Source: Candidatus Babeliales bacterium
GTDB lineage: Bacteria > Babelota > Babeliae > Babelales > Vermiphilaceae
Length of the DNA: 6,797 nucleotides
Direction: 5' to 3'
Assembly (NCBI GenBank): GCA_020053845.1
Contig: JAGVMI010000050.1
Span: 1 to 6,797, forward strand
Translations under genes and position numbers: made by a program
In this document: in pieces, positions 1 to 6,004 of the stretch
How the letters are laid out: each line of letters opens with the position of its first letter
Numbering within the stretch: position 1 is the stretch's first letter
Notes under the pieces: model-generated
What the model saw: only the letters and a program-made list of their open reading frames with translations
Database searches by the model: none
Told to the model about the DNA's origin: nothing

Positions 1-689
1 ATCACGCCATTAGTAAGGTCGTGCATTTGTACATTGTACAAGTATCCTGCTTGGAAAGTGCCATCAGTATCGCCCAGCTGAATAGCTGTTTGTGGAGGAA
101 GGCTTCCTGTAGCGTTGCCCTTGATCACTATATCTTTAATTACAAGATTAGCATCAGTAGGATTGCCACTTGATGTAGCATAAATGCCTATTACCGCCGG
201 ATCTCCAATATTCTCGATGATGTTGATTATGCCATTTTGAATCACCACATTGGAAACGCCTGATGCGATACGAATGCCATAGGCTTCAAGGGTAAGCTGC
301 CCAAGTTGCTGTATGCTATAGCCATTTAAATCAAGAATAACGTTGTCGCTATTGATGAATATAACGGCTCCTCCGTTTCCGCCAGAGCCAAAGCCATTAT
401 TAAATACATCTTCACATAAAATATATTTGCCGGGCTGGGTTATCGTGAGGCCAAAATTAGCCTCAAGAAGATTTTGCGAAATAATAAATTGATTTGCTCC
501 GGCAACTACTGCTTGTACGCGATCAGTAATAACCCATACAGAGTCTACGCCAGGCGTTGCTGCTTTTGGTATGCAGGGAGTTTGAAATGGCAAGCAGGTA
601 TGTACCGTGGTTATGAGCATGCCCACAAATGCCAAGCGGATTACTCCGCTTGCATATGCACTCAGGGGCGCAAGTATATCTCTTTTCAC
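1..689 (-). CDS. Exported beta-helix-type protein, 3'-truncated by window edge (BH1)
   Basis: An open frame of 229 codons runs from a GTG at 689 off the left edge, so the C-terminus is missing. AAGGA at 696-700, 6 nt upstream, supports the GTG. An in-frame alternative would be ATG at 620. The N-terminus (VKRDILAPL) is followed by a hydrophobic stretch at about residues 15-31, which reads as a signal peptide. Cys32 is preceded by VHT, which is not a good lipobox. The mature part begins with KAAT (42-45), SVWVITDRVQAVV (50-62), then GKYILCED and NVILDLNGYSI, followed by the hydrophobic/Asn/Gly-rich periodicity of a right-handed parallel beta-helix (for example NVVIQNGIINI). The same blocks occur in the same order in the gene just upstream (726-2057), so the two are paralogues. 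The 36 bp gap suggests co-transcription. Export and a surface or periplasmic location are inferred; the function is unknown. Confidence 0.85.
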   Translation of the reverse strand, partial: MKRDILAPLSAYASGVIRLAFVGMLITTVHTCLPFQTPCIPKAATPGVDSVWVITDRVQAVVAGANQFIISQNLLEANFGLTITQPGKYILCEDVFNNGFGSGGNGGAVIFINSDNVILDLNGYSIQQLGQLTLEAYGIRIASGVSNVVIQNGIINIIENIGDPAVIGIYATSSGNPTDANLVIKDIVIKGNATGSLPPQTAIQLGDTDGTFQAGYLYNVQMHDLTNGV

Positions 690-725
690 GACTCATCCTT
701 TTAATCTAGAACTATCAATGTATTT

Positions 726-2057
726 TTATCGATTCACGTTGTGCCAGAAACGTGGGCGGGCATCATTTGAGCCATCGAGGTCTGATGACTGTGCGACAAG
801 TAGCGAGTTAACGTTGGTAAAATCAGTGCCTGCAGATGCATTTTGATCTGAGAGATTATTTGAGAACCAGCATGCAGGTACGCTTGAAATAAATCCATCG
901 CCTGCTGTGCCGCAGCCGCCTCCACACATCGTAGCGGTGCTGCGATATACGGTGCCATCTGCTTGCAAGTTAAAGCCAAATCCAGGGCAGCCACTTGCAG
1001 CGCAATCGATTGCGCCAAAGAAAGTTGATTGGCCATCAAAGAAAAAGCCTGCATAGCATGTGCCGCCTGGCGAGCTTGATTGGCCGCATGCAATTGCATC
1101 GCATCCTACTGCATACGCAAAGCTTGATGCTGCTACATGAAAGCCGTTGAAGTTTGATGTTTCTGCAATACAGTTTTTAAAGAGTACTGAGGTACATTGC
1201 GATACAAAGTAGCCTGCTTGGCCGATAAATTGGCCTTGCGTATCATGTACATACAAGCTGCTTGAGGTGATTCCGTTAAACACAGCTTGGCGTACCGCAA
1301 TGGAGTTCACATGCGAAACTTCAACAGCACTTGAGTTGGATACGTTTACCGAGTAGTTCATTGCGCGTGTTTGTACATCTTGCACGGTAACGCTATTTGA
1401 TTGCGCTATGCGCACCGCGTTTTCCGTGTATCCTGCAGGAAGATTGAAGATATCAGTATTGATGCCTGCAATCATGAGATTGCGAATCACTACGCTTTGC
1501 GAGTTGAGCGAGCGCACGCCATTCATGGTAGAAGCAGCATTAAGCTGTGGGCTGAATTCAATTGCAATGATGCCATTTTCTACCACAACGCCATTTGCAC
1601 CATTAATATCAATTACTTGGCGTGTTGATGTGCCTGCGTGGGCAGCTTTGGTAACGGTGTGTCCATCCAAGTCAAGGTGTACGTTGGTGGTACGGATTTG
1701 AATAGCAAAGTTGCCGCCTGATGGCGCAGTGATATCTTGGCACAGCTTATAGCGGCCAGATTCTTCAATAATAAAAGGAATGGAATTTTGATCAATGATG
1801 TGTACTTGATCGAAAGATGGCCCGGCAACATTGGTGCCGCCGCCGACTACTGCTTGGATAGTATCTTCAATAGCCCACACGCTTTCAGGAAGAGTAGCAG
1901 CTTTTGCTGTGCATACGAAGCTATCGGTAGGGAGTATGCAATTGCCTTGCTGCGCACGTATGTTGCTACTAAGGGTTATAAAAAGAGCCAAAATGGAGTA
2001 CTGCATAAGCATCGTATGGAACGACGCGCCACGGGATCTGCATCGAATGCGCTTCAC
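726..2057 (-). CDS. Exported right-handed parallel beta-helix protein (BH2)
   Basis: 443 codons from the chosen GTG at 2057. The frame stays open to another GTG at 2096, but that one has no ribosome binding site and lies at a predicted transcription start. GTG-2057 is preceded by an AAAGGAAAGGG tract about 7 nt away and gives a classic signal peptide: basic n-region (VKRIRCRSRG), hydrophobic core at about 16-31, likely cleavage after IRA (33-35). Conserved blocks shared with the downstream paralogue are KAAT (52-55), SVW.I.D.IQAVV (to residue 71), GRYKLCQD (101-108) and NVHLDLDGHTV (125-135). From about 125 to 410 the sequence shows beta-helix rung periodicity with stacked Asn, Ser and Val/Ile. 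The last 155 residues contain ten cysteines. Three successive rungs each start with GF (305, 337, 361) and end in CxxxxC or CxxxC (319/324, 352/357, 378/382). Beta-helix folds occur in polysaccharide-active enzymes and adhesins, but no catalytic motif is recognisable, so no activity is assigned. Confidence 0.88.
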   Translation of the reverse strand: MKRIRCRSRGASFHTMLMQYSILALFITLSSNIRAQQGNCILPTDSFVCTAKAATLPESVWAIEDTIQAVVGGGTNVAGPSFDQVHIIDQNSIPFIIEESGRYKLCQDITAPSGGNFAIQIRTTNVHLDLDGHTVTKAAHAGTSTRQVIDINGANGVVVENGIIAIEFSPQLNAASTMNGVRSLNSQSVVIRNLMIAGINTDIFNLPAGYTENAVRIAQSNSVTVQDVQTRAMNYSVNVSNSSAVEVSHVNSIAVRQAVFNGITSSSLYVHDTQGQFIGQAGYFVSQCTSVLFKNCIAETSNFNGFHVAASSFAYAVGCDAIACGQSSSPGGTCYAGFFFDGQSTFFGAIDCAASGCPGFGFNLQADGTVYRSTATMCGGGCGTAGDGFISSVPACWFSNNLSDQNASAGTDFTNVNSLLVAQSSDLDGSNDARPRFWHNVNR

Positions 2058-2081
2058 AGGGAGACCCTTTCCTTTTTTATC

Positions 2082-2098
2082 GTGTGATTTTAACACAC
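2082..2098. repeat. Inverted repeat GTGTG-N7-CACAC over the predicted BH2 start site
   Basis: A perfect 5 bp inverted repeat (2082-2086 and 2094-2098) with an AT-rich 7 bp centre. It touches the candidate -10 at 2097-2102 and covers the predicted transcription start. This geometry is seen for small repressor operators, but arms of 5 bp can arise by chance. Confidence 0.35.
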
Positions 2099-2102
2099 TA
2101 TA
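2097..2102 (-). promoter_or_regulatory. Candidate -10 element for the beta-helix gene pair
   Basis: Read on the minus strand the hexamer is TATAGT, 5/6 to the sigma-70 consensus. It would place the transcription start near 2090 and give a leader of about 33 nt before the GTG at 2057. No good -35 is found at 16-18 bp; the region upstream is an A-tract instead. It fits the start choice at 2057, because the alternative GTG at 2096 would not be on such a transcript. Confidence 0.35.
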
Positions 2103-2108
2103 ACTACT

Positions 2109-2123
2109 GTTCTTTTTTTGAAC
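2109..2123. repeat. Inverted repeat GTTC-T7-GAAC
   Basis: Four-base arms (2109-2112, 2120-2123) flank a run of seven T on the plus strand. On the minus strand this is an A-tract just upstream of the candidate -10 for the beta-helix pair, where an A-rich UP-like or bent segment could help a promoter with a poor -35. It is not a terminator on the minus strand, since that strand carries A rather than T. Confidence 0.4.
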
Positions 2124-2127
2124 TGGT

Positions 2128-2144
2128 TGGTAGGGATCCTACCA
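2128..2144. repeat. Inverted repeat TGGTAGG-GAT-CCTACCA between glycosyltransferase and BH2
   Basis: A perfect 7 bp stem (2128-2134 and 2138-2144) with a 3-nt loop, lying about 58 nt beyond the stop of the glycosyltransferase gene. It could form a compact RNA hairpin at the 3' end of the jag-mnmE-glycosyltransferase transcript. No T-run follows on the minus strand, so it is not a standard intrinsic terminator. It could instead be an RNA-processing or stability hairpin or a protein-binding palindrome. Confidence 0.5.
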
Positions 2145-2201
2145 TGAAGAAGAATGCAAGATCAAATTTTGGCGGAGTGCGCTTGGTTTGTTGCTCGCGT
2201 G

Positions 2202-3344
2202 CTATTGGCCTAGCATGCTTCTTATAAGCTCTGGTATGCATACACGAGGATCGCGCTGCTCTAATCCAAGCAGATTTTTTTTAATCTCTCTCAGGCGCTC
2301 GCTGTTGCCCAGCAGTTTCATTACTGTTGATACTAGATCATGATGGCAGCGCACGATGAGGCCAAGGTGTCGCTTTTGAATGAAGCGATGGTTGAATGCC
2401 TCCCACGCGAGTACTCCCGATGTAGCGTCAAGAATAAGGGGCACACGCATACGCAATGCTTCGCATACACTTACAGATCCCGATTTGGTAATGCATACAT
2501 CAGAAACTGCCATTAAATCACTGATATGTTCCGTGAATCCGATAATAGAACGAGTAATTTTTGCGGGAAATGGGATTGCTTCAAGCGTTGAGCGAATTGC
2601 CTCATGCTTGCCAATGCAAAAAATAAAATGTGCAGGAATAGGAAGTGCTGCAAGCTGTTGAGCGAAGGGAACAAGATCTTCAGATCCCAAGCCGCCCAGC
2701 ATCACAAGTACCACAGGCTTGTTTTCATAAATGTTGTATGTCTCTTTTATAGCCGCATGATCTTTAGGCTCAAAAAATGATTGGCGCACTACAAATCCTG
2801 TAACGCTTACTTGCGCAGCAGGAATGTGTGCAGGTTCAATAGTGCGGCGTACATCGCTATCGCCAAACGGCAACGTGTACTGAAAGTTAGGCGCATAAGG
2901 GGGGCGCATGCCTTGAATGAAGGTGCGATTATCAAGATCAGTAGGAATAATCAGACAGGGAATATTGAGCGCGCGTGCCGCTGCAGCAATGGGCTCATTG
3001 GCAATAGGAATTACTGAAATAACAAGATCGGGCTTTTCTTTTTCAAGATAGTGCTTAGCAGCATTGCCGACACGTTTTTGGATGAACCCAAAATACCAGT
3101 TGCCGATAGTATAAAACATATTGAGCAGGCGATAGTGCTTGCGACGTAGCAATATATTGTACAGATCTTCGCCTGTGTACTTGCCAAGTGTAATAAGCTG
3201 AGCAAGATCGAATGATTTAAGCACATCGGCAAAGAAAAATACTTTTTTTACCGAGTAATCTTTTTCAAGATAGCTTCTGAGTGCCTTGCTTACTGATAAA
3301 TGCCCTCTGCCACCGCTGCTTGTCAGGATGATAACTTTTTTCAT
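2202..3344 (-). CDS. GT-B glycosyltransferase, MGDG synthase/UgtP/MurG-like (GT28 family)
   Basis: 380 residues, a full GT-B length for the family. The N-terminal domain starts MKKVIILTSSGGRGH, with SSGGRGH at 9-15 matching the Gly-rich acceptor-side loop of MGDG-synthase-type enzymes. TDLDNR (135-140) and VTGFVVRQSF (181-190) sit at family positions. The nucleotide-sugar domain shows VLVMLGGLGS (212-221), GFTEHISDLM (269-278) and TKSGSVSVCEAL (286-297), the place where relatives have KPGGxTxxEA; both Pro and the second Gly are replaced by Ser here. There is no signal peptide or membrane span, as expected for a peripheral inner-face enzyme. Relatives use UDP-Gal or UDP-Glc and diacylglycerol to make glycolipids, while MurG uses UDP-GlcNAc on lipid I; the N-terminal motif favours the lipid-acceptor branch, but sugar and acceptor are not proven. 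ATG lies 13 bp after the mnmE stop; GAGGG overlapping that stop is the likely ribosome binding site, implying coupling. Confidence 0.85.
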   Translation of the reverse strand: MKKVIILTSSGGRGHLSVSKALRSYLEKDYSVKKVFFFADVLKSFDLAQLITLGKYTGEDLYNILLRRKHYRLLNMFYTIGNWYFGFIQKRVGNAAKHYLEKEKPDLVISVIPIANEPIAAAARALNIPCLIIPTDLDNRTFIQGMRPPYAPNFQYTLPFGDSDVRRTIEPAHIPAAQVSVTGFVVRQSFFEPKDHAAIKETYNIYENKPVVLVMLGGLGSEDLVPFAQQLAALPIPAHFIFCIGKHEAIRSTLEAIPFPAKITRSIIGFTEHISDLMAVSDVCITKSGSVSVCEALRMRVPLILDATSGVLAWEAFNHRFIQKRHLGLIVRCHHDLVSTVMKLLGNSERLREIKKNLLGLEQRDPRVCIPELIRSMLGQ

Positions 3345-3357
3345 GTTTCCAATGCCC

Positions 3358-4746
3358 TCACTTGCCTACGCAAAACTCTCTAAATACTGCATCCATGCCT
3401 CGCTCACTCACCGATTTTCCTGTTAGTTCACATAGTGTAGCAAGGAGATCGTTAAGATGGTACGAAACTAATTCATAAGGTACACGAGATGCATGTAAAA
3501 GAGCGTCAAGTTCCTCTAATTTTTGCTCAACGGTAAGCAAAATAGAAAAGTGGCGCTTGTTAAGCAAAAAAGCACAAGACTGTTGTGCGCCCAGAAGTTC
3601 GCCGATCATATGCTCTATGAGCTCTTCAAGTGCAGGCATATTGTGGCTCGTAACTGTCGAGACTTCTAGCGTATGCTTTCCTGCAAGAGCGGGAAATTGA
3701 GTATGAGCTTGAGTATCGCTTTTAGTGAGCACAATAATGGCTTTAGTGCCATAGGTGCTGGCGAGCTGCTCATAAAATGTTTGTTCTTGGTTTGTAAGTG
3801 GGCGTGAGCTATCAAGAGCCGCCAAAATGATATCAGCGCGGTGCGCTTCATCAAATGATCTGCGTATCCCTTCTTGCTCAATGATATCATCTGTTTCGCG
3901 AATACCGGCGGTGTCGACCAGCGTCCAATAGTTGCCATTACGATACACGCCTGCTTCAATAACATCACGTGTAGTGCCCGCAATAGGCGTTACAATAGCG
4001 CGATCGGCTCCCAAAAGAGCATTGAATAAAGAAGACTTTCCTGCATTCACTGAGCCTACGAGCGCAATGCGCAAGCCTTCGCGAATGCGTGATTGCTCAT
4101 TGAATTGCTTTTTGATGGTGATAATGGCGTCGCGCACGTGAGTAACAATAGCGCGTATTTGTGCGCCAAACTCCAGATATTCTTCATCCAAAAATTCAAA
4201 GCTTGCTTCAGATAGAGCGAGTGCGCGTACTAATTCTTGTTCAATGTCCGCTACAAAGGAAGATAACGTACCCTTAAGCTGAGCAAGAGATTGCTTGAGT
4301 GCGTGCTGTGTATTTGCATGAATAAGCTCGTTGATAGCTTCTGCTTGTAGCAAGTCTATTTTTTCATTCACCACTGCGCGCTTGCTGAATTCTCCGGGCT
4401 GCGCGACACGTGCGCCATGGGAAATTGCTTCACCAATAATTGCTTGAATAATAAAAGCATTATTGTGGCAGGTAATTTCAACAGTATCTTGCCCAGTGAA
4501 AGTATGCGGAGCACGCATAAGTAGAAAAAGCACCTGATCAATATGCACGCGCTGGCGATCAACAACGTACCCAAAGTGGACAGTATGCGTTGAGGCCTCA
4601 GACAATTTTTTGCCGGAGGGTAGCGCACTCAATGCATCAGCTATAGCAACAGCCCCGACGCCACTCAGGCGCAAGAGAGCTATGGCTCCCGAGCCGCTTG
4701 GCGTGCATTGCGCTATGATTGGTTCTTCGTCGTGGGCTTGAAGCAT
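3358..4746 (-). CDS. mnmE: tRNA uridine-5-carboxymethylaminomethyl(34) synthesis GTPase MnmE
   Basis: 462 residues, the usual length. With MnmG it installs the (carboxymethyl)aminomethyl group at C5 of wobble U34 in tRNAs reading NNA/NNG codons. The N-terminal tetrahydrofolate-binding domain shows EPIIAQCTPSGSGAIALLRLSG-type start, TFTGQDTVEITCH (82-94) and the PGEFSKRAVVNEKIDL block (117-132). The inserted G domain has P-loop GSVNAGKSS (231-239) with the K+-coordinating Asn234, switch GTTRD (257-261), DTAG (278-281) and Glu290 at the position of the E. coli catalytic Glu282. The G4 motif is TKSD (341-344) instead of NKxD. The protein ends FCVGK, containing the conserved catalytic Cys of the C-terminal FC(I/V)GK motif. 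The ATG at 4746 follows the jag stop by 6 bp with no clear Shine-Dalgarno, so translational coupling to jag is likely. The jag-mnmE order is a classic conserved neighbourhood. Confidence 0.97.
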   Translation of the reverse strand: MLQAHDEEPIIAQCTPSGSGAIALLRLSGVGAVAIADALSALPSGKKLSEASTHTVHFGYVVDRQRVHIDQVLFLLMRAPHTFTGQDTVEITCHNNAFIIQAIIGEAISHGARVAQPGEFSKRAVVNEKIDLLQAEAINELIHANTQHALKQSLAQLKGTLSSFVADIEQELVRALALSEASFEFLDEEYLEFGAQIRAIVTHVRDAIITIKKQFNEQSRIREGLRIALVGSVNAGKSSLFNALLGADRAIVTPIAGTTRDVIEAGVYRNGNYWTLVDTAGIRETDDIIEQEGIRRSFDEAHRADIILAALDSSRPLTNQEQTFYEQLASTYGTKAIIVLTKSDTQAHTQFPALAGKHTLEVSTVTSHNMPALEELIEHMIGELLGAQQSCAFLLNKRHFSILLTVEQKLEELDALLHASRVPYELVSYHLNDLLATLCELTGKSVSERGMDAVFREFCVGK

Positions 4747-4752
4747 AAGTAC

Positions 4753-5556
4753 TTAATTGCTGTGAATAATGATTCTCAGTCCGCGCATATCAACCTTGAG
4801 TTGAGTACGCAAAGCTTCAGAAAGCAAGTGCGATAAGCTGCTCAAGAAAAAGCGTTCATTTTTGCTGTTATCAGCAATAGGAGAGCCCAGTTGAATAGTT
4901 AGCGCGTTGCCTGATGGGGTGAGCTGTGCAGTTACGTTAGGCAATCCAAGATGAGTGAGGCACTCGGTAATCCAGGTTTGCGCAAATGCTACTGCGGGTT
5001 GTTCCCAGGTTCTGCTTGATTCTGCGTGCTGCTGACGAGGAGCTTGCTGATTGTTTTGCTCGCGATCGTGAGGGCGCTGTTCGCGGTGCTCACTTCTATC
5101 GCGGTCGCGCTGTTCGCGCGGCTGTTGATCTTGGTGTTCGCGTGCGGGGCGACGATCTTGACGGCCATGGCGCTCTTGACGTTCCTGACGCTCAGGACGG
5201 TCCTGACGATCAGGGCGTTCATGGCGGCGTTCTTGACGATCATCCTGGCGATCATCTCGGCGATCGTGATGACGCTCGCGGCGTTCCTGACCACGTGCTT
5301 CATGCGTAGATGGTCGGCGCTCAGTATCGCGGCTTTGGCGTCTTTGCCCGTGATCTTTTTCATGAGCAGGCTTTGCCGCGCTTGGAGCTTGTGCAAATAC
5401 GATAGCAATTTTTGCAGGCTTGGTAGTTAGCCCAAAGAAATTTTTCTCTGGCTCTTCGAAAATTTTGACGGAGAACTCTTGTGGTTTTCCAGCACGTACC
5501 CAGCCTTTTTCAACTGCTTTTGCTATAGAGGAAGCTTCTTCCACAATTGATTTCAT
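4753..5556 (-). CDS. jag: Jag/KhpB-like RNA-binding protein with long charged linker and degenerate KH domain
   Basis: 267 residues. Residues 1-53 match the Jag N-terminal domain: a helix, then FSVKIFEEPEKNFFGL (28-43) and a final strand AKIAIVF. Residues about 60-180 are low complexity, almost all R, Q, D, E, H and P, with tandem RQD/RQE/RERR-like units. Residues about 183-263 have the length and hydrophobic pattern of the Jag KH domain and end VDMRGLR, where relatives have VDxxGYR. The GxxG loop that contacts RNA in KH domains is replaced by SKNE (231-234), and the R3H domain that normally follows is absent. Jag/KhpB binds RNA, affecting cell division and envelope growth in Gram-positives. 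Position directly before mnmE supports the identity. AGGA at 5566-5569, 9 nt before ATG, supports the start. No yidC lies upstream; a tRNA-Gly occupies that place. The basic linker may have taken over RNA contact (inference). Confidence 0.85.
   Translation of the reverse strand: MKSIVEEASSIAKAVEKGWVRAGKPQEFSVKIFEEPEKNFFGLTTKPAKIAIVFAQAPSAAKPAHEKDHGQRRQSRDTERRPSTHEARGQERRERHHDRRDDRQDDRQERRHERPDRQDRPERQERQERHGRQDRRPAREHQDQQPREQRDRDRSEHREQRPHDREQNNQQAPRQQHAESSRTWEQPAVAFAQTWITECLTHLGLPNVTAQLTPSGNALTIQLGSPIADNSKNERFFLSSLSHLLSEALRTQLKVDMRGLRIIIHSN
5032..5349 (-). repeat. Degenerate codon-level repeat encoding the Arg/Gln/Asp/Glu linker of Jag
   Basis: This stretch codes for residues about 70-175 of the Jag-like protein. 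It is built from short, imperfect units rich in CGN, CAG/CAA, GAC/GAT and GAA/GAG codons, for example repeated versions of CGTCAGGAC and CGTCAAGAACGC. It is locally more GC-rich than its surroundings. Such units expand and contract by slippage, so linker length is likely to vary between related strains. Confidence 0.7.
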
Positions 5557-5607
5557 ACGAACATATCCTGAAAAATGTAAACCTATTTTCTGAACAAATC
5601 GAGGGTC

Positions 5608-5644
5608 CTCACAGCGAATCCGCGCGCTTGGGGGCAGGTGTGAG
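5608..5644 (-). other. Structured leader segment upstream of jag
   Basis: On the transcribed strand CTCACA (from 5644) pairs perfectly with TGTGAG (to 5608). Inside it AGCG and CGCT can form a nested stem in a locally GC-rich patch. The segment falls within the predicted jag leader and ends some 38 nt before the ribosome binding site. No T-run follows, so it is not a terminator. A regulatory role is only a possibility; no known riboswitch class is recognised. Confidence 0.3.
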
Positions 5645-5667
5645 TGTAAATGATAAACTATGGGGTG

Positions 5668-5696
5668 ATTGTAACAAGCTCACGAGCAATTCACAA
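5668..5696 (-). promoter_or_regulatory. Candidate sigma-70-type promoter for jag-mnmE-glycosyltransferase
   Basis: On the minus strand TTGTGA (5691-5696, 4/6 to the -35 consensus) is followed after exactly 17 bp by TACAAT (5668-5673, 5/6 to the -10). Transcription would begin near 5661, giving a leader of about 105 nt before the jag ATG at 5556. It lies just downstream of the tRNA-Gly gene, so read-through from the tRNA promoter is an alternative or additional source. Confidence 0.5.
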
Positions 5697-5725
5697 GATT
5701 ACAAGGCGAGGGGAGGGTATAATTT

Positions 5726-5801
5726 TGGAGCGGGAAACGGGACTCGAACCCGCGACCTTTGCCATGGCAAGGCAACGCTCTACCAACTGAGCTATTCCCG
5801 C
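5726..5801 (-). tRNA. tRNA-Gly(GCC)
   Basis: 76 nt cloverleaf on the minus strand. Acceptor stem GCGGGAA pairs with TTCCCGC, the discriminator is U and CCA is encoded at 5728-5726. The D arm contains AGCTCAGTTGGTAGAGC. The anticodon stem TTGCC/GGCAA encloses loop TTGCCAT, giving anticodon GCC, which reads GGC and GGU. The T arm carries the canonical GGTTCGAGTCC. It has its own strong promoter upstream. No intrinsic terminator is visible before jag, so a joint transcript with jag is possible. Confidence 0.97.
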
Positions 5802-5845
5802 AACCTGAGTACTTACTTTAGAGAAGCACTCTTTCAACAGGCATT

Positions 5846-5873
5846 AATCTAGCATACAGTTCTACTTTGTCAA
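5846..5873 (-). promoter_or_regulatory. Promoter of tRNA-Gly (perfect -35, extended -10)
   Basis: On the minus strand TTGACA (5868-5873) is a perfect -35 box. After 16 bp comes TAGATT (5846-5851), 4/6 to the -10 and preceded by TGC, forming an extended -10. Transcription would begin near 5839, about 38 nt before the mature tRNA 5' end at 5801, a normal leader for RNase P removal. Confidence 0.7.
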
Positions 5874-5877
5874 CAAA
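5866..5877. repeat. Small palindrome TTTGT-CA-ACAAA over the tRNA promoter -35
   Basis: Perfect 5 bp arms separated by 2 bp. The palindrome contains the -35 hexamer of the tRNA-Gly promoter. It could be an operator for control of the divergent region, but part of it is explained by the -35 consensus itself. Confidence 0.3.
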
Positions 5878-5904
5878 TAGGGGCTTATATTGGAAGTATC
5901 AGGT

Positions 5905-5933
5905 TTGACTTTAGCTGGGGAGCGCGGCATAAT
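5905..5933 (+). promoter_or_regulatory. Promoter of rpmA
   Basis: TTGACT (5905-5910, 5/6 to the -35) is followed after the ideal 17 bp by CATAAT (5928-5933, 5/6 to the -10). Transcription would begin near 5940, giving a leader of about 117 nt before the rpmA ATG. It diverges from the tRNA-Gly promoter, with 31 bp between the two -35 boxes, so the two could compete for polymerase or share upstream control. Confidence 0.7.
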
Positions 5934-5946
5934 AGGGAGAGTCAAC

Positions 5947-5972
5947 GGTCGATTCTAAAGCGACCAATTTTT
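5947..5972 (+). other. Hairpin plus T-run at the very start of the rpmA leader
   Basis: GGTCG (5947-5951) pairs with CGACC (5961-5965), with two further possible T-A pairs inside after one mismatch. AATTTTT follows directly (5966-5972). The layout resembles a short intrinsic terminator or attenuator placed less than 35 nt after the predicted transcription start. The 5 bp outer stem is weak for termination, so a 5'-end stabilising hairpin is an equally good reading. Confidence 0.35.
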
Positions 5973-6004
5973 CAAGAAATAACAATAAATAGTAATGGCC
6001 TAGA

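Noticed and set aside
734..1099. 121-codon minus-strand frame inside BH2
   Set aside because: It is a shadow frame in a repetitive coding region, rich in Ala and Gln, with no ribosome binding site and fully inside a well-supported gene.
2058..2096. Upstream GTG at 2096 as the start of BH2
   Set aside because: It has no ribosome binding site, would put 13 polar residues before the signal peptide, and coincides with a predicted transcription start; GTG at 2057 has a strong ribosome binding site.
5032..5349. CRISPR-like or tandem DNA repeat array
   Set aside because: The units are short, imperfect and in frame with a coding sequence; there are no constant repeats with unique spacers.
5026..5430. 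Plus-strand frame of 134 codons that looks like a multi-pass membrane protein
   Set aside because: It is the antisense of the Jag linker. Arg, Gln and Asp codons read backwards give Ala, Leu, Val and Ile, so the hydrophobicity is an artefact.
5726..5801. Phage or integrative-element attachment site at the tRNA-Gly gene
   Set aside because: No integrase gene and no repeat of the tRNA 3' end was seen elsewhere in the window.
5547..5852. Plus-strand open frame of 101 codons across the tRNA gene
   Set aside because: Its middle (NGTRTRDLCHGKATLYQLSY) is the well-known artefact of translating the antisense of a tRNA gene; it is not a protein gene.
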